Shown one piece after another: positions 50,310 through 59,609 of a stretch of 64,000 bases of DNA. Position 1 is the first letter of the stretch. Each line of letters opens with the position of its first letter. Origin of the DNA: Micromonospora sp. LH3U1 (GTDB lineage: Bacteria > Actinomycetota > Actinomycetes > Mycobacteriales > Micromonosporaceae); the NCBI RefSeq assembly GCF_028475105.1, contig NZ_CP116936.1, positions 2,789,501 through 2,853,500 of the forward strand, in the 5' to 3' direction. The position numbers were made by a program, and so were the translations under genes. The notes under the pieces are model-generated. The model saw nothing but the letters and a program-made list of their open reading frames with translations. It made no database searches and had not been told where the DNA came from.

Positions 50310-50541
50310 GGGCCAACGGGGAAGTTCGAGCCCTTCCCCTTCGGCTCGGACGGCAGCCATTCGTTCGACCCGCCGTTCCCGTGTCACTCGTTCCTGCTCG
50401 GCCAGGAGAAGTACGGCCTGACCCAGCTCCGTAACCTGGCGCAGTTGCCGCCGACCGGCGCGGTGCTGATCGCCGGACCACTGCCGATCGTCTCCGGTTC
50501 CGGCAGCCCGTGCCGGGTCCTCGCGCTGGTCGAGCGGTAGG
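50310..50541 (+). pseudogene. Cyclase-family (kynurenine-formamidase-like) C-terminal fragment
   Basis: One frame reads FEPFPFGSDGSHSFDPPFPC, HSFLLGQEKYGLTQLRNLAQ, LPPTGAVLIAGPLPIVSGSG, ending VLALVER and stop. This is the conserved C-terminus of the cyclase/metal-hydrolase family (KYGLxQLxNLAxLPPxGA). The first two thirds are missing. Confidence 0.65.
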
Positions 50542-51016
50542 ACCGAGCCGCAGACGCGGGTAGCCGAGGTGATCGGGCGGGTTCTGTACGGACACGGCGC
50601 GCGGCACGTCATGGCGCGGCGCCGGAGCCGCTCGCGGCGGGCGGGAGGCGGTTCTCACCACCCTCGGTACGTGGCTTCGTAACCAAGATCGGGGGCGGCT
50701 GGGATGGCATGGAAACGGCCATCACCCGCACCGACCTCGCCCCCAGGCGCGACCTTCGACGCCTTCCTGATGCTTAAGTACGAAGGTCGTTTCCCGCTGA
50801 ATGTGTTGTTCGAGTCGAGTGCCACGAGCTCGGTGGCGGCCGTCGTACCTGGCGCCGTTCCTGCGCTGCTCAAGTGACGGAAACTGCTGTGCACGAGGAA
50901 GTCCAAGACCGAGGCTGGCGACGGCTGCGAAGCTAGCGGCTCGGCGTGGGCGGCTGTGCCGGCCGCCGAGCATCGCTAATGTCGGCTCGATCGATCCCCC
51001 TCTGAACGGAGTGCCC

Positions 51017-51412
51017 GTGAGTGTCGACGAGTACGTGACTGACCGCGATCGGTGGGGCTACCTCGCTGGCGCCCGTTTCGTCGGACCCCACGAGTGGGCG
51101 GAAGTGGCGGAGAAGCACCTCTACCCGTCGATGCACCTTTGGGGGCTCGCTGAAGGGCTGATCGAAGCCGCCGACGAGGAGGGCAGGCTGATCGACTTTC
51201 GGCCCAACGAGTTCTACGAGGGGGCGCTGTCGGACAGCATGCGCAACGAGGACGACCCGGCGGATTGGAAGCTCACCTACGACCGGTTCTCGGCCGCTGT
51301 GGTGATGGGGGGCACGGTCGAACTGGCGCACCGAGGCTTCCTCGCTCAGCGCGGCAACGGGGACACCGCCGATTACCGTCTTTCCCTGCCTCCCGTCGGA
51401 GAGCCAGCGTGA
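51017..51412 (+). CDS. Hypothetical protein, first of a coupled pair
   Basis: 131 residues from GTG 51017 with GGAG upstream. Acidic, aromatic-rich sequence (VDEYVTDRDRWGYLAGARFV, EKHLYPSMHLWGLAEGLIEA, DWKLTYDRFSAAVVMGGTV). Family not recognised. Its TGA overlaps a GTG (GTGA at 51409), arguing for co-translation with the following gene. Confidence 0.6.
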   Translation: MSVDEYVTDRDRWGYLAGARFVGPHEWAEVAEKHLYPSMHLWGLAEGLIEAADEEGRLIDFRPNEFYEGALSDSMRNEDDPADWKLTYDRFSAAVVMGGTVELAHRGFLAQRGNGDTADYRLSLPPVGEPA

Positions 51413-51719
51413 CCGAGGCACCCGAGCCCCACAGCCACCAGCCCACACCGTCCGAATCGAAGATGGCAAGGGTCCGACCGTAGAGTTCGTCGCGCACAAC
51501 TTCGAGCACGGGCTCTTCGACGAACCGTGCGTCGACTTCACCTTCTCCGTCGAAGCCGACGCGAACGGGAAGATCTTGTTCTCACACCGCGGTGGCCTGT
51601 GGGGCACGGACATCGACGCCGTGATCGAGGCTCTGATCAAGGCCCGGGACGACGCCTACCGGGAAGCCCGTGAGTACGGGTGGCGGCCGGACAACGAACC
51701 GTCCGAGCAGCACCCATAG
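51409..51719 (+). pseudogene. Hypothetical protein with apparent frameshift
   Basis: GTG 51409 starts VTEAPEPHSHQPT but stops at 51483. A different frame from about 51447 reads TVRIEDGKGPTVEFVAHNFE, then VDFTFSVEADANGKILFSHR and AREYGWRPDNEPSEQHP to the stop at 51719. A single frameshift near 51447 would restore a protein of ~103 residues. True decay and sequencing error cannot be separated here. Confidence 0.5.
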
Positions 51720-52133
51720 CACAAGGCGACATGATCAGGGAGTTATCCACAGGTCCACGGCTATTGCGTAGTCGGGTTGCCCCTGGTCATGGTCGGGCTG
51801 CTGGTGGTCACGGCGTCGATCAGGTCGTGTGAGCGCTGGTTGGCGCGTCGGATCACGCGGGTCAGGAATCATGGCCAACACCTTGAACAGGCCGTGGTGC
51901 TCACCGTCGGTGAGCGTGTCCGGGGCCATGCTGGTGGTCGGTGCGGCAGCAAGATCTCGGTGGGTATTGATGACATCGGCGAGTGCGGTCCTTCTCTGGG
52001 TCATGTGGTTTTCGCGAACACGATGATCACCAACGGGCCGCATCCGTCCTACATGGACCTCACCCCCGACCGAAACCAAGCCAAACCCTCAGCTCAAGCG
52101 CCCTTCAAACGACTATGCAACGGCCCTCGGGTT
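51720..52133. other. Gap with faint ISAs1-like remnant
   Basis: On the minus strand, about 51860-51960, GLFKVLAMIPDPRDPTRQ resembles the N-terminal LxxVPDPRxxRG motif of ISAs1 transposases, followed at once by unrelated sequence. Nothing else is supported before repeat copy 5. Confidence 0.4.
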
Positions 52134-52379
52134 GTGGGTCCCCCGTTTACCCCCCGAAAACCCCGGCCAATCGTTGACGAACGGTGACAAGGGGCGATGA
52201 TTGCCTGGCGATGTCTCCGCAGCTCAGCGACCATTTTTCGCAAGCAGTGGCAAGCTTGATTCGGTTACTGTCGGTAACAAGGGGTTTTGACAAGCAATGA
52301 CAAGCCCTGAACGAGGCTCGACAAGAGGTTCTTCTGGGTTCAAGTCTCCTCTATCCCCAGGACCACCTGGCAACTACCC
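52134..52379 (+). repeat. Island repeat, copy 5 (subfamily A)
   Basis: The 20-base motif is at 52145; heptamers ACGGTGACAAGG, GCAGTGGCAAGC, GGTAACAAGGGG, TTGACAAGCAATGACAAGC; T-arm-like GGGTTCAAGTCTCCTC; the hairpin is lost (CTCTATCCCCAGG). Ends with GGCAACTACCC. The left flank lacks the CAGACCTGGCGG segment. The TAG stop of the downstream minus-strand fragment is contributed by the repeat's CTA. Confidence 0.85.
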
Positions 52380-52865
52380 GGCGATCAAGGTGGCCGCCGC
52401 CTGCTCCCGGAGACGCTGTTGTTCTCGCTCTGTGCGCACGCCGTCAACCTTGATGCCCTCGCACCGCAGCGTGAGGTGGAGCTGCCGTACGGACTGGCCA
52501 GGCTGCTCTGGCCCCTCGATGGCGCTCGGTACGATGCACACCGTGCGGTCGGCGCCTCCAGTAATCAGCTGCCCGCGATCGCCGAACGCAACCGTGGTGA
52601 CCGTGCCGCTGTGCAGACCTGTCTGCCATAGGGCGGTTGCACGACCAGCGGGGGTAGTTCGGGCGAGTGACTCGACGCGTACCTGTCCGTCGTGCCGACC
52701 CAGCGCCAGGAGTACGTCGCCGTTGCGGGTGAGACCGAGTCCCAGGCAGCTGATTCGGCCGATCTTGAATTGATCTTGGCGACTCCACTCTTGTGGGCAC
52801 TCAACGCTGACCGATGTGGACGGTGCGTACCAATATGCCGACTGGGTATTTTGGGGCTGATCGGT
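52374..52865 (-). pseudogene. WD40-like beta-propeller C-terminal fragment
   Basis: Reads RISCLGLGLTRNGDVLLALG, HDGQVRVESLARTTPAGRAT, LHSGTVTTVAFGDRGQLITG and GADRTVCI, two WD40-type blades, then a short tail. The protein start is lacking (upstream codons are low-complexity) and the stop lies in repeat copy 5. Probably the C-terminal remnant of a WD40/STAND-type protein. Confidence 0.5.
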
Positions 52866-52947
52866 GCGGTTTGACAGCGGCGCCGCGACTGGTGGCGGAT
52901 CAGCCAGGGAGGCCTCGCTTTGGCCTGGACACGTCCGCGCAGGCGCG

Positions 52948-53760
52948 TCACGGTGCCGGGTGGGGCGCCGGGGCCGGCGCACGCTTGGCCCGCTGGATCT
53001 GCGCGTAGACGTGGGTCCGCAGCTCGGTGAACCGGGGCAGCGCCCGGGTGGTGAGCTGATCGCGTTCCTGCGGGAGGTCGATCACGAGGTCTTCCTGCAC
53101 CCGGGTCGGCGAGTGGGACAGGACGAGCACGCGCTGGCCCAGATACACGGACTCGTCGATGTCGTGCGTCACGAAGACAGTGGAGATGCCGCGGTTCAAG
53201 TGCAGGTCGCGTACGAGGTCCTCCAGGTCCGCGCGGGTCTGCGCGTCCACCGCCGCGAACGGCTCATCCATGATCAGCACTTCGGGCCGGTACGCGATGG
53301 CGCGTGCGATGGCCACCCGTTGCTGCATCCCGCCGGAGAGCTGCCACGGATGGCTGCGTGCCGACTTTGGCAGTCCGACCGCGTCGAGGGCGTCGGCGAC
53401 CCTCCGGTCGCGTTCGGCGCGGGAGAGCTTCTTGTGTCGAAGGGGAAGCTCCACATTGCCCCGGACCGTCAGCCAGGGATAGAGGCTGCGGCCGTACTCC
53501 TGAAACACCACTGCCATCGCCGGGCTCGGGCCCGTCACCGGAGATCCCTCCATCTTGACGAGGCCGCTGGTGGGCCGGAGCAGTCCGGCGAGGCATTTCA
53601 GGAGGGTGGTCTTTCCGCAGCCCGACGGGCCGACGACGCACAGCAGTTCGCCGGGCATCATGGTGAAACTGAGATCCCCGATCGCCTCGACCTCGCCCCG
53701 GCCGGAGGCGTAGACCTTCCGCAGGTGCTCGACCCGCAGCAGCGGACTTGCGTCAGGCAC
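52948..53760 (-). CDS. ABC transporter ATP-binding protein (SsuB/TauB-like)
   Basis: 270 residues: Walker A GPSGCGKT, Q-loop VVFQEYGRSLYPWLTV, signature LSGGMQQRVAIARAIA, Walker B VLIMDEPFAAVD, H-loop VTHDIDES. It belongs to the nitrate/sulfonate/taurine importer class. Overlaps the upstream permease gene by 8 bases; last gene of a four-gene minus-strand operon. Confidence 0.92.
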   Translation of the reverse strand: MPDASPLLRVEHLRKVYASGRGEVEAIGDLSFTMMPGELLCVVGPSGCGKTTLLKCLAGLLRPTSGLVKMEGSPVTGPSPAMAVVFQEYGRSLYPWLTVRGNVELPLRHKKLSRAERDRRVADALDAVGLPKSARSHPWQLSGGMQQRVAIARAIAYRPEVLIMDEPFAAVDAQTRADLEDLVRDLHLNRGISTVFVTHDIDESVYLGQRVLVLSHSPTRVQEDLVIDLPQERDQLTTRALPRFTELRTHVYAQIQRAKRAPAPAPHPAP

Positions 53761-54568
53761 GGGTGACCTCCCTCATCCCGTGGTACCAGCGCAGGACGCG
53801 GCGTTCGACGACGCCGAAGGCCACGGCGAGGAGGACGCCGATGAGGCCGAGCAGGAGGATGCCGCTCCACATCTCGGCGATGAGGTAGTTCCGCTGAAAG
53901 TAGGCGATCCGGTAGCCGAGGCCGGCCGAGGACGCGAACATCTCCGAGATGACCATGAGGATCAGGGCCACCGAGATCGCCTGCCGTACGCCGGTCATGA
54001 TGCGCGGACTCGCCGCCGGGAGGATCAGCAGCCACACCCGTTCCCACCGGGAGATCCGGTACGAGTCGGCGGTCTCCAGCATCACGCTGTCGGTCGCCCG
54101 GACGCCCTCGATCGTGTTCAGCAGGATCGGCCAGATCGCGCCGGACACGATGACGACGACCTTCATGGTGTCGGTGATGCCGAGCAGTAGCATCGCGACC
54201 GGAATCAGCACCGGTGGCGGAATCGCGCGGAAGAACTCCAGCAGCGGTTCGAGGATCTCGCGTAGCGGGCGGAACCGGCCGATGAGGACGCCGGCGGCGA
54301 CGCCGAGCATGATCGACGCGAACAGGCCGGCCAGCAGCCGGTACACGCTCGGCAGCACGTCGTCGACGAACGCCGGGCCGATCCAGGTCTGCCGGAACGC
54401 GTCGAGGAGCGGGCGGGGGCCGACGAGGAACCGGTTGGCCGACCGGGTGGACCAGACGGCCCAGAGCCCCACGGCCAGGACGGGAAGCCCGACCGCGTAC
54501 AGGACGTCCTCGGCGACCCGGACGCTGAGGCCGCGAGGGGCGGTCCTGCCCGCACCCAGGGCGGTCAT
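53753..54568 (-). CDS. ABC transporter permease (SsuC-like)
   Basis: 271 residues with six predicted TM segments (VLYAVGLPVLAVGLWAVW, LLAGLFASIMLGVAAGVLIG, GILLLGLIGVLLAVAFGV). The EAA-type loop lies around YRISRWERVWLLILPAASPR. Overlaps both neighbours by 4-8 bases. Pairs with the other permease as a heterodimer. Confidence 0.9.
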   Translation of the reverse strand: MTALGAGRTAPRGLSVRVAEDVLYAVGLPVLAVGLWAVWSTRSANRFLVGPRPLLDAFRQTWIGPAFVDDVLPSVYRLLAGLFASIMLGVAAGVLIGRFRPLREILEPLLEFFRAIPPPVLIPVAMLLLGITDTMKVVVIVSGAIWPILLNTIEGVRATDSVMLETADSYRISRWERVWLLILPAASPRIMTGVRQAISVALILMVISEMFASSAGLGYRIAYFQRNYLIAEMWSGILLLGLIGVLLAVAFGVVERRVLRWYHGMREVTRA

Positions 54569-55335
54569 CGGGATGCCTCGTCCGCGAGCACCGACTGGTG
54601 CCAGGCCAACGAGCGGCGTTCGGCGAAGCGGAACACGACGTTCACCACCACGCCGAGGAGCCCGGTGACCACGACGAGGCCGTACAGGCCGACGGCGTCC
54701 CCGGCGGAGCGCGACAGCTCGATCATGCGTCCGAGGCCGGGATTACCGATCACCATCTCCGCGGTGACGGCCAGGATGAGCGCGACCGCCGCGGCGAGGC
54801 GCAGGCCGGTCATCAGGTACGGCAGAGCGGTCGGAAGGACGAGATACCGCAGCCGCTCGTAGCGGGTGAGGCCGAAGCTCCGCGCGGTGTCCCGGGCGAC
54901 CGTGTCGACGTCGGCGACGCCGTAGATCACCTGCACGAAGACCTGCCAGAACGCCGCGTAGACGATGATGACGAGTGCGGCGCGCATCTGCAGGCCGAAC
55001 ATCAGCACGGCGAGGGGGATCAGCGCGACCGACGGCACCGGCCGCAGGAACTCGACTGTCGTGTGCGTGGCGCGACGCAGGAACGGCACCAGCCCGACCA
55101 CCGTCCCCAACCCGACCGCGGCGAGCGTCGCCACCGTCAGGCCGATCGCCCACGACGTCATGGTGAGCCGGAGCCGCCGCCAGAACGCCAGGTCGCGGAC
55201 CTCGTGGAACAGCCGTCCGAACACGTCGGTGGCGTACGGCAGGTCGTGCCGGTCGACCATCCCCAGAGCCGGGAGCAGTTGCCAGACGGCGAGGAACCCC
55301 AGCAGGCCGACGGCACCCAGCAGGATCTTGCGCAT
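54565..55335 (-). CDS. ABC transporter permease (SsuC-like), second subunit
   Basis: 256 residues. TM segments include LLGAVGLLGFLAVWQLLPAL and LIPLAVLMFGLQMRAALVII; EAA loop SFGLTRYERLRYLVLPTALP. Two permease genes in one SsuABC-like operon is less usual than one and suggests a heterodimeric channel. Confidence 0.9.
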   Translation of the reverse strand: MRKILLGAVGLLGFLAVWQLLPALGMVDRHDLPYATDVFGRLFHEVRDLAFWRRLRLTMTSWAIGLTVATLAAVGLGTVVGLVPFLRRATHTTVEFLRPVPSVALIPLAVLMFGLQMRAALVIIVYAAFWQVFVQVIYGVADVDTVARDTARSFGLTRYERLRYLVLPTALPYLMTGLRLAAAVALILAVTAEMVIGNPGLGRMIELSRSAGDAVGLYGLVVVTGLLGVVVNVVFRFAERRSLAWHQSVLADEASR

Positions 55336-55342
55336 CGGTCGG

Positions 55343-56317
55343 CTACTGCTGCTGGACGAGACGGTCGAAGTCGGGCTGCCGGTCGAGTACGCGGTACTTC
55401 TGAGCGAGCGTCGCCAGTTGCTCCAGGCCGGCCCGGTCGATTTCCCACCCGAACGCCGGGAGCCGGACGGAGTCCGCTACCGCATCCGGCAGTTCGAGAT
55501 TGTCCTTGATGGCCTGCCGCAGGCCGGCCTGGTTGGCCGGGTCGTTGGCCCAGGTGAGCGTCTTCTTCATCGCCGACGAGAAGTCCGCCACCAGCGTGGC
55601 GTCGGAGTCCTTCAGCTTGCTCGACGTGATCGTGGTCAGGGTGGTGAGTCCGGGAACGGTGGCCTGGTATGGAGCGACCACGAGAACGTCACCGCGCTTA
55701 CGCATCTGGGTGATGAACGGCTCGGTCACCCAGGCGGCGTCGATGTTGCCGGCGGCGAGCTGGGCCGGTGCGTCCGGGAAGGCCACCTCGACGAACTTGA
55801 CCTCGGTGGGATCGCCGCCGTCCTTCTCGACCGCTGCCATGATCGTGACATCGCCGGCGGCGCCCAGGCTGTTCACCGACACCTTGCGTCCGGCGAGCTG
55901 GGCCGGCCGGGTGATACCGGACTTCGCGGACGCCACCACGGCGTTGATGTCGTCGCCGTCGGCGTAGGACGACGCGTAGTTCCCGATGATCACCACGCCG
56001 AGGTTCTGCAGATCGGCGCGGAACGGGCCGAACGGCTGGCCGATGGCGAAGTCGATGTCGCCGTTGATCATGGCCGGGATGGCCTGGGCGCCGCCCTGTG
56101 CGGGCACCACCTCCACGTCGAGCCCCTGCTCCCGGAAGATGCCCGCCTTGATGCCGCCCCACAGCGCGGCGGTCTCGCTGATCGGCAGCGCCGCCACGCG
56201 GACCTTCCGCAGGTCGCCGCTCGCCCCGGGGGACGGATCGGTGGCATCGGAATCCGTGCAGCCGGTCAGAGCGATCACGACGCCGGCGAGAACAGCGAGG
56301 GCAGTGACCTTCTTCAT
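55343..56317 (-). CDS. ABC transporter substrate-binding lipoprotein (SsuA/NMT1-like)
   Basis: 324 residues with a lipobox (VIALTGC) at the end of the signal peptide. Fold landmarks: VRVAALPISETAALWGGIKA, GIFREQGLDVEVVPAQGGAQ, DIDFAIGQPF, VAFPDAPAQLAAGNIDAAWV. First gene of the operon. The ligand is unassigned; the divergent flavin monooxygenase suggests an aromatic or organosulfur compound. Confidence 0.88.
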   Translation of the reverse strand: MKKVTALAVLAGVVIALTGCTDSDATDPSPGASGDLRKVRVAALPISETAALWGGIKAGIFREQGLDVEVVPAQGGAQAIPAMINGDIDFAIGQPFGPFRADLQNLGVVIIGNYASSYADGDDINAVVASAKSGITRPAQLAGRKVSVNSLGAAGDVTIMAAVEKDGGDPTEVKFVEVAFPDAPAQLAAGNIDAAWVTEPFITQMRKRGDVLVVAPYQATVPGLTTLTTITSSKLKDSDATLVADFSSAMKKTLTWANDPANQAGLRQAIKDNLELPDAVADSVRLPAFGWEIDRAGLEQLATLAQKYRVLDRQPDFDRLVQQQ

Positions 56318-56555
56318 GGACGGGCCCTTCCGTGCGCAGCGCTTGTGCAGCCTGAGGAGTGGGGTCGACGGAGTGCCGAAAGCATCCGACCGCGTCGATC
56401 AGCGTCATGCAGAAGCGATTGATTGTCAAGAATTCCCAAAGGGCGAATCGCATAGCGGTGCGAGTGATCCGATGGCGATGAGAACACGTCTTGACGGCCG
56501 ACGATTTTGTGACCAAACTGTGCGGTTGGTGGCGCGGGGCGGAGAGGGCAACGAC

Positions 56556-57794
56556 GTGGCAATCGTGATCGTGGGCGCTGGTATCGGTGGCCTCACCACC
56601 GCGCTCAGCCTGCACCGGGCCGGCTTCCCTGAGATCACCGTCTACGAGCGCGCCGCCGCGCTGCGCCCACTCGGCGTCGGAATCAATCTACTCCCGCACG
56701 CCGTCCGTGAGCTGACCGAATTGGGTCTTGGGGAACGCATGGAAAGGCTGGGCGCCGCACCCGGCACGCTTGCCTACTACAACCGCTACGGTCAGCAGAT
56801 CTGGAGCGAGCCACGCGGACTGGACGCCGGATATCGCTGGCCGCAGCTTTCCGTGCACCGCGGCCGGTTCCAGATGGAACTGCTCGCCGTGGTGCGGGAA
56901 CGGCTGGGCGCCGACGCGGTGCGCACCGGGCACCGGCTCGTCGGCGTCCGCGACGGCGTCGCGCACTTCGAGACGGCGGCGGGGGAGGTGAGCGTCGCTG
57001 GCGACCTGATCGTCGGAGCGGACGGCATCCACTCCGCGCTGCGCCGCCACCATCGGCCCGGCGAGGGGGCGCCACTGTGGAACGGGCTGACACTGTGGCG
57101 GGGGACGGCACGGGCACCAGGATTCCTGGACGGGCGAACCATGATCATGGCCGGGGACGCGGAACAGAAGTTCGTGGCGTACCCGATCGGCGCCGGCCTG
57201 ATCAACGTCGTCGCCGAGCGGCAGGGGCCCGGTTTCGCCGGGCCCAACGCGGACTGGAACCGGACGGTCGACCCCGCGCCGGTCGTCTCGCTCTTCGCGG
57301 ACTGGCGTTTCGCGTGGCTCAACGTGCCGGAACTGCTGGCCGCCGCCAACGAGATCCTCGAATACCCCATGGTGGACCGCGATCCGATCGACACGTGGAC
57401 CCACGGCAACACCACGCTGCTCGGCGACGCGGCCCACCCGATGTATCCGAACGGTTCCAACGGGGCGTCGCAGGCGATCCTGGACGCACGTACCCTCGCC
57501 TTCCACCTCGCCACCGCGCCGACGGTCCGGGCGGCGCTCGACGCCTACGAGGCGGACCGGCGGCCAGCGACCACCGCGCTCGTGCTGAGCAACCGGCGGC
57601 AGGGTCCGGAACAGGTGATGGTGCTCGCCCACGAGCGCGCGCCGGACGGGTTCACGCACATCCACGACGTCATCCCGCCGGAGGAGCTCACCGCTATCGC
57701 CACCGGCTACAAGAAGGCGGCCGGTTTCCTACCCGCCGACCTCAACGAACGGGCCTCCCTGACGCCGACGGCCTTCCCGGGCGTCCTGCCGTGA
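56556..57794 (+). CDS. FAD-dependent monooxygenase (salicylate-hydroxylase-like)
   Basis: 412 residues from GTG 56556 (GGAGAGG eight bases upstream; the frame is open far upstream). VAIVIVGAGIGGLTTALSLH is the FAD Rossmann motif, VYERAAALRPLGVGINLLPH the acidic strand, LIVGADGIHSALRRH the DG motif and TTLLGDAAHPMYPNGSNGAS the GD motif. It closely follows class A aromatic hydroxylases. Divergent from the ABC importer operon, 238 bases apart. Its stop overlaps the MarR start as GTGA. Confidence 0.88.
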   Translation: MAIVIVGAGIGGLTTALSLHRAGFPEITVYERAAALRPLGVGINLLPHAVRELTELGLGERMERLGAAPGTLAYYNRYGQQIWSEPRGLDAGYRWPQLSVHRGRFQMELLAVVRERLGADAVRTGHRLVGVRDGVAHFETAAGEVSVAGDLIVGADGIHSALRRHHRPGEGAPLWNGLTLWRGTARAPGFLDGRTMIMAGDAEQKFVAYPIGAGLINVVAERQGPGFAGPNADWNRTVDPAPVVSLFADWRFAWLNVPELLAAANEILEYPMVDRDPIDTWTHGNTTLLGDAAHPMYPNGSNGASQAILDARTLAFHLATAPTVRAALDAYEADRRPATTALVLSNRRQGPEQVMVLAHERAPDGFTHIHDVIPPEELTAIATGYKKAAGFLPADLNERASLTPTAFPGVLP

Positions 57795-58258
57795 CCGGCC
57801 CGGAGCCGACCGAACTGGACGCGGCGCGACTGGCGTCGGTGATCTCACCGCTGCGCCGCACGCTGCTCGCCGCAGCCCGGGCCGCCGAGCACCTGCCGGA
57901 GATCCCGGACGCGCAGATCGAGGTCGTGCGGGCCCTGCCCCGGGGCACCGTGGCCGGCCCCGGTGAGCTGGCCGAGCGGCTGCGCCTGAGCCGATCCACG
58001 GTCAGCAACCTGCTCACCGCGATGGAGGGCAACGGTCTCGTCGAGCGTCGCCCCCGTCCCGGCAACCACCGCCACGTCGACGTCCTCGCCACAGCGAAGG
58101 CCCTCGACCTGTTCGACCGTTTCGACCTCGCGAGCGGAGACCTGGTCGCCCGCGCCGCGGCGACCCTGCCGGCGGCGCACCGCGCGGCCCTCGCCGCCGC
58201 GGTGCCCGCACTGGAACGCCTCCGCGACGCCCTCGCGCACGCCAAGGACACTCCATGA
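57791..58258 (+). CDS. MarR-family regulator
   Basis: 155 residues. Winged helix: LPRGTVAGPGELAERLRLSR, STVSNLLTAMEGNGLVERRP, wing RPGNHRHVDVLA. Coupled by GTGA to the monooxygenase and by ATGA to the DUF3237 gene, so it is an in-operon regulator. Confidence 0.85.
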   Translation: MTGPEPTELDAARLASVISPLRRTLLAAARAAEHLPEIPDAQIEVVRALPRGTVAGPGELAERLRLSRSTVSNLLTAMEGNGLVERRPRPGNHRHVDVLATAKALDLFDRFDLASGDLVARAAATLPAAHRAALAAAVPALERLRDALAHAKDTP

Positions 58259-58752
58259 GTACGCGCCGAGCCGCCGGTCGGGACGCCGTGACTGTTCCGC
58301 CGGTTCCCGGGCTGGAGGCCGCGTTCGAGGTGGAGGTGCGGCTGGGCGCGCTGGAGGACCACGGGATGACCCGTGCTGGTCACCGTCGCGTGGTACCTGT
58401 TGTCGGCGGCCGGGTCACCGGTCTCTTCGAGGCCGACATCTTGCCCGGCGGCGCCGACTGGCAGGTGGTCCGCCCCGACGGCGCGATCGAGATCGACACG
58501 CGCTACTCGGCGCGTACCGCCGACGGCGGTCACGTCTACCTGCGTACGTTCGGCGTCCGCAGCGGCCGCGCGGAGGTCCTCGAGGCGTTGCTGCGCGGCG
58601 GCGCCGTCGACCCGTCTGAGTACTACTTCCGCCTGGGCGTACGACTGGAGACGTCGATGCCCGCGCTGGCCGTCCTGGAGCAGTCCGTCTTCGTGGCGTC
58701 GGCGATCCGCGAGGCCGACCGGGTGCGCTACACCGCCTACCGCGTCACGTAG
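58255..58752 (+). CDS. DUF3237-family protein
   Basis: 165 residues. Beta-rich pattern of DUF3237: FEVEVRLGALEDHGMTRAGH, RRVVPVVGGRVTGLFEADIL, PGGADWQVVRPDGAIEIDTR, SARTADGGHVYLRTFGVRSG. The family accompanies aromatic-degradation genes; its role is unclear. Last intact gene of the monooxygenase operon. Confidence 0.85.
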   Translation: MSTRRAAGRDAVTVPPVPGLEAAFEVEVRLGALEDHGMTRAGHRRVVPVVGGRVTGLFEADILPGGADWQVVRPDGAIEIDTRYSARTADGGHVYLRTFGVRSGRAEVLEALLRGGAVDPSEYYFRLGVRLETSMPALAVLEQSVFVASAIREADRVRYTAYRVT

Positions 58753-59095
58753 CTGTTCCCGCCCAGGGCTGCGACAGGGCGCGCTTGTCGGGCTTGCCGC
58801 TGGGAGCCACTGGCACCCGGTCGATCGACTGGATGGTCCGGGGGACCGACGGTTCCCCCAGCGTCTGCGCCACCACCGCACGCAGCCGCTCGCCATCAGG
58901 CACGCGACCGGCGGCAGGCACCACGTACGCGTGCACCGCCTCCCCGGTGACGTCGTCCGGACGGCCGACGACGTAGGCCTCGGCGACAGTGGGGTCGGCG
59001 GCGAGAACCCGCTCGATAGGGCCGGCGTACACCAGGTTGGCCTGCACGATGATGACGTCCCGGATCCGGCCGAGCAGGTGCAGGTAGCCGTTGCT
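58745..59095 (-). pseudogene. Acyl-CoA ligase/AMP-binding C-terminal domain fragment
   Basis: Minus strand: NGYLHLLGRIRDVIIVQANL, VYAGPIERVLAADPTVAEAY, VVGRPDDVTGEAVHAYVVPA, ending PSGKPDKRAL. This is the AMP-binding_C domain with the catalytic Lys of GKPDK. The N-terminal three quarters are missing and the break coincides with the left boundary of repeat copy 6 (about 59095). It was probably an aromatic acid-CoA ligase of the same pathway. Confidence 0.8.
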
Positions 59096-59097
59096 GT

Positions 59098-59425
59098 GCC
59101 GTGAGGCAGGCGCGACACGGTGGCATGGCCAGCCCGGGCGATCAGACCTGGCGGGATTCAGCATGGAACCCCCGTTTACCCCCCGAAAACCCCGCTCAAT
59201 CACTGACGAAGGGGGACAACGAGTGATGAGCGCCGGGCGGTGTCTCCGCAGCTCAGCGATCACTTTCGGCAAGCAATGACAAGCATGATTCGGTTACTGT
59301 CGGTAACAAGGGGTTTTGACAAGCGGGTTTTGACAAGCAATGACAAGCCCTGAACAAGGCTCGACAAGAGGTCATCCTGGGTTCAGGCAGTCCTCGTTTC
59401 CCACGAGGACTGCCTGGGCAACTGC
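59098..59425 (+). repeat. Island repeat, copy 6 (subfamily A, extended hairpin)
   Basis: Left segment GCGATCAGACCTGGCGGG; the 20-base motif at 59174; heptamers with a tandem duplication (GGGTTTTGACAAGC twice, 59310-59340). A 14-bp perfect hairpin CAGGCAGTCCTCGT (59384-59397) / 59403-59416 occupies the T-arm-like position, followed by a second hairpin CTGGGCA/TGCCCAG. Left and right boundaries both abut truncated genes. Confidence 0.85.
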
Positions 59426-59609
59426 CCAGCAGACAGGATAGCCGCTGCGCGCGTGAGAACGATGGGGACAGGCAAAACCCGGAGTGGGCACCTGCGGCGT
59501 GCAGCCGTGCCCACAAGCCGATTACAGCGACGAACGCTGGCGCGCCCAGCAGCGAAGCGAAGGCGCTGCGCGCAGTCACCGACCTGGCCGAGGGCCGAAC
59601 CCGCGATTC

